Positions 5,156 through 6,150 of a DNA stretch of 6,150 bases are shown piece by piece (position 1 is the first letter of the stretch; every line of letters begins with the position of its first letter). The translations under genes were made by a program, and so were the position numbers. The notes beneath the pieces were generated by a model. It did not search any database and had not been told where the DNA came from. It worked only from the letters and a program-made list of their open reading frames with translations. Source of the DNA: Candidatus Bathyarchaeota archaeon (GTDB lineage: Archaea; Thermoproteota; Bathyarchaeia; TCS64); NCBI GenBank assembly GCA_020697635.1, contig JAEHCT010000086.1, forward strand, positions 1 through 6,150, given 5' to 3'.

Positions 5156-5572
5156 GTGCAGAGGCTTGAGCAGCGAGAACGGAGGCTCATCTACGTAGCG
5201 GTTGCCTTGGCAGTCGTAGCCTCCGTATTCTTCGCCCCGTCGCTATTACCCCGTAGAGGAGGTTACGGTGACGTCACCGTCCAAGAGGCAAGGAGCCTCA
5301 TAGAAGACAAACCAGATCTGGTGATACTCGACGTGAGGACAACGTCGGAGTATGAAGACGGCCACATCGAGGGCGCCGTAAACATCCCTGTCCAGGAGCT
5401 GAGCGCCCGCCTCGACGAGCTGTCGAATGAAGACGAGCTGCTGGTTTACTGCCGGACAGGAAACAGGAGCGCGCAGGCCGTGGACATTCTATGGGACGTT
5501 GGGTTCACAGAGATATACCACATGAACGCAGGCATCACCGGGTGGATAGAGGCGGGCTACCCGGTGGTTTAG
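5156..5572 (+). CDS. membrane-anchored single-domain rhodanese
   Basis: The 138-residue protein has a basic N-terminus (Arg3, 7, 9, 10), one hydrophobic segment at about residues 11-31 (LIYVAVALAVVASVFFAPSL) and a rhodanese domain at about 39-138. Family marks are ILDVRTTSEYEDGHIEGAVN (57-76), the active-site loop CRTGNR with nucleophile Cys99, and a closing GITGWIEAGYPVV. Rhodanese domains carry sulfane sulfur as a Cys persulfide; the six-residue loop starting at Cys99 is of the sulfurtransferase type, not the longer phosphatase type. The N-terminal charges suggest an uncleaved anchor with the domain outside the membrane, though two Arg follow the segment (PRR), so the orientation is not certain. 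No lipobox Cys is present. The GTG start is set by GAGAGGT 5 bases upstream. The physiological sulfur donor is unknown; the gene ends in TAG. Confidence 0.92.
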   Translation: MQRLEQRERRLIYVAVALAVVASVFFAPSLLPRRGGYGDVTVQEARSLIEDKPDLVILDVRTTSEYEDGHIEGAVNIPVQELSARLDELSNEDELLVYCRTGNRSAQAVDILWDVGFTEIYHMNAGITGWIEAGYPVV

Positions 5573-5623
5573 CCTCCAACACAATTTTCTAGTACGTCTG
5601 TACAAGGTATAGAGAGACAAAAC

Positions 5624-6150
5624 ATGAAGCTAGTGACTTTTAGGGTTCACACGGAGGAGCGCGTCGGCGCCCTCACAGGCGACGGGGTCGTCGACCTCAA
5701 CTCGGCCTACGCGCTGAAGCTCCTGGAGAAGAAGAGCCGGGAGGCGGCGAGGAGGCACGCCGACGCAGCCATCCCCTCGTGCATGGTGGGGTTCCTGGAG
5801 GGAGGCGAGGACTCCATGGAGGCGGCGAAGGAGGCGCTCAAGTATGCCAAGGAGCACCCCGACGCACTCGGCCTCGACGAGGAGAAGATAGTGCTCACAC
5901 TGGACGAGGCGAAGCTGCTGGCCCCCATCCCCCAGCCGGGGAAGCTGTACTGCGCCGCGGCGAACTTTTACGACCACGCCACGGAGCGGATAAAGGACCC
6001 GGAGGAGCGGAGGAAGGAGATAGAGAGGCTCAAGAGCCTGAAGATCGACGTCCCCGACATGTTCCAGAAGCCTCCCACCCTGGTGGTGGGCCCCCGTGAT
6101 CCCCTCATCAAGGTGAAGGCCACGGAGAGGATGGACTACGAGTGCGAGCT
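5624..6150 (+). CDS. fumarylacetoacetate hydrolase (FAH) family protein, N-terminal part
   Basis: The frame starts at ATG 5624 and runs off the window after 175 complete codons. The opening MKLVTFRVHTEERVGALTGD is the usual N-terminal beta-domain of longer FAH-family enzymes. The catalytic domain begins at about residue 100: PIPQPGKLYCAAANFYDHAT holds the catalytic-type His118, FQKPPTLVVGPRDPL (147-161) is the substrate-side loop, and DYECE (171-175) supplies the first two Glu metal ligands, Glu173 and Glu175. The remaining Asp ligand and the rest of the barrel lie beyond the window. Members cleave or hydrate C-C or C-O bonds of acylpyruvates and related oxo-acids, using Mg or Mn in the cytoplasm; the exact substrate cannot be told from this half. 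A charged helical insert (about 121-141, KDPEERRKEIERLKSLK) lies between the two motifs. The start is 51 bp after the rhodanese stop, with no strong Shine-Dalgarno sequence. A frame at 5779-6099 inside it is a shadow. Confidence 0.9.
   Translation, partial: MKLVTFRVHTEERVGALTGDGVVDLNSAYALKLLEKKSREAARRHADAAIPSCMVGFLEGGEDSMEAAKEALKYAKEHPDALGLDEEKIVLTLDEAKLLAPIPQPGKLYCAAANFYDHATERIKDPEERRKEIERLKSLKIDVPDMFQKPPTLVVGPRDPLIKVKATERMDYECE

Noticed and set aside
5779..6099. 106-codon frame inside the FAH gene.
   Set aside because: It is in another frame of a gene with recognisable FAH motifs and gives an Arg/Gly/Pro-rich product.

Overview
The window looks archaeal. Several genes have a TATA-like A/T box about 24-28 bp before the start codon and no Shine-Dalgarno sequence, which is the leaderless arrangement. 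Arginine is mostly AGG/AGA and isoleucine often ATA. GTG and TTG starts are common, and an oligo-T tract follows the first gene. An M42 (TET-type) aminopeptidase and a small protein of a type I associate with Thermoproteota-like archaea fit this. A receiver-domain protein, rare in classical Crenarchaeota, points (inference only) to a TACK lineage such as Caldarchaeales, Nitrososphaeria or Bathyarchaeia. TAG is used as an ordinary stop by several genes here.

Layout: (1) 1-185, 3' end of an unidentified gene, then a T-rich terminator. (2) 256-1068 (+), a charged orphan protein. (3) 1177-1686 (-), a stand-alone receiver protein in which the phospho-acceptor Asp is Glu. Its TAG stop is followed at once, in the same frame, by an ATG-initiated 78-codon reading frame (940-1176) that runs into the end of gene 2 on the other strand. 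(4) 1687-1814, an A/T-rich spacer holding the receiver promoter and a 10-bp palindrome. (5) 1815-3506 (-), a gamma-glutamyltranspeptidase-family Ntn hydrolase with the catalytic Thr but an altered gamma-glutamyl pocket. (6) 3507-3589, a compact divergent promoter region. (7) 3590-3913 (+), a small conserved-looking protein. (8) 3948-5039 (+), an M42 metallo-aminopeptidase with its metal ligands intact. (9) 5040-5155, a spacer with a stem-loop. (10) 5156-5572 (+), a membrane-anchored single-domain rhodanese. (11) 5624 to the window end (+), the N-terminal part of a fumarylacetoacetate-hydrolase-family enzyme.

The right two thirds (GGT-like hydrolase, M42 peptidase, rhodanese, FAH) is G/C-rich and metabolic: peptide or amide breakdown, sulfur transfer and possibly small organic acid catabolism. 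The left third is poorer in G/C, carries the orphan and the modified receiver, and looks more like an accessory or lineage-specific segment. I see no mobile element, CRISPR array, tRNA or rRNA. The strongest unusual points are the Glu-for-Asp receiver with its in-frame TAG/ATG junction, and the altered substrate pocket of the GGT-like enzyme.
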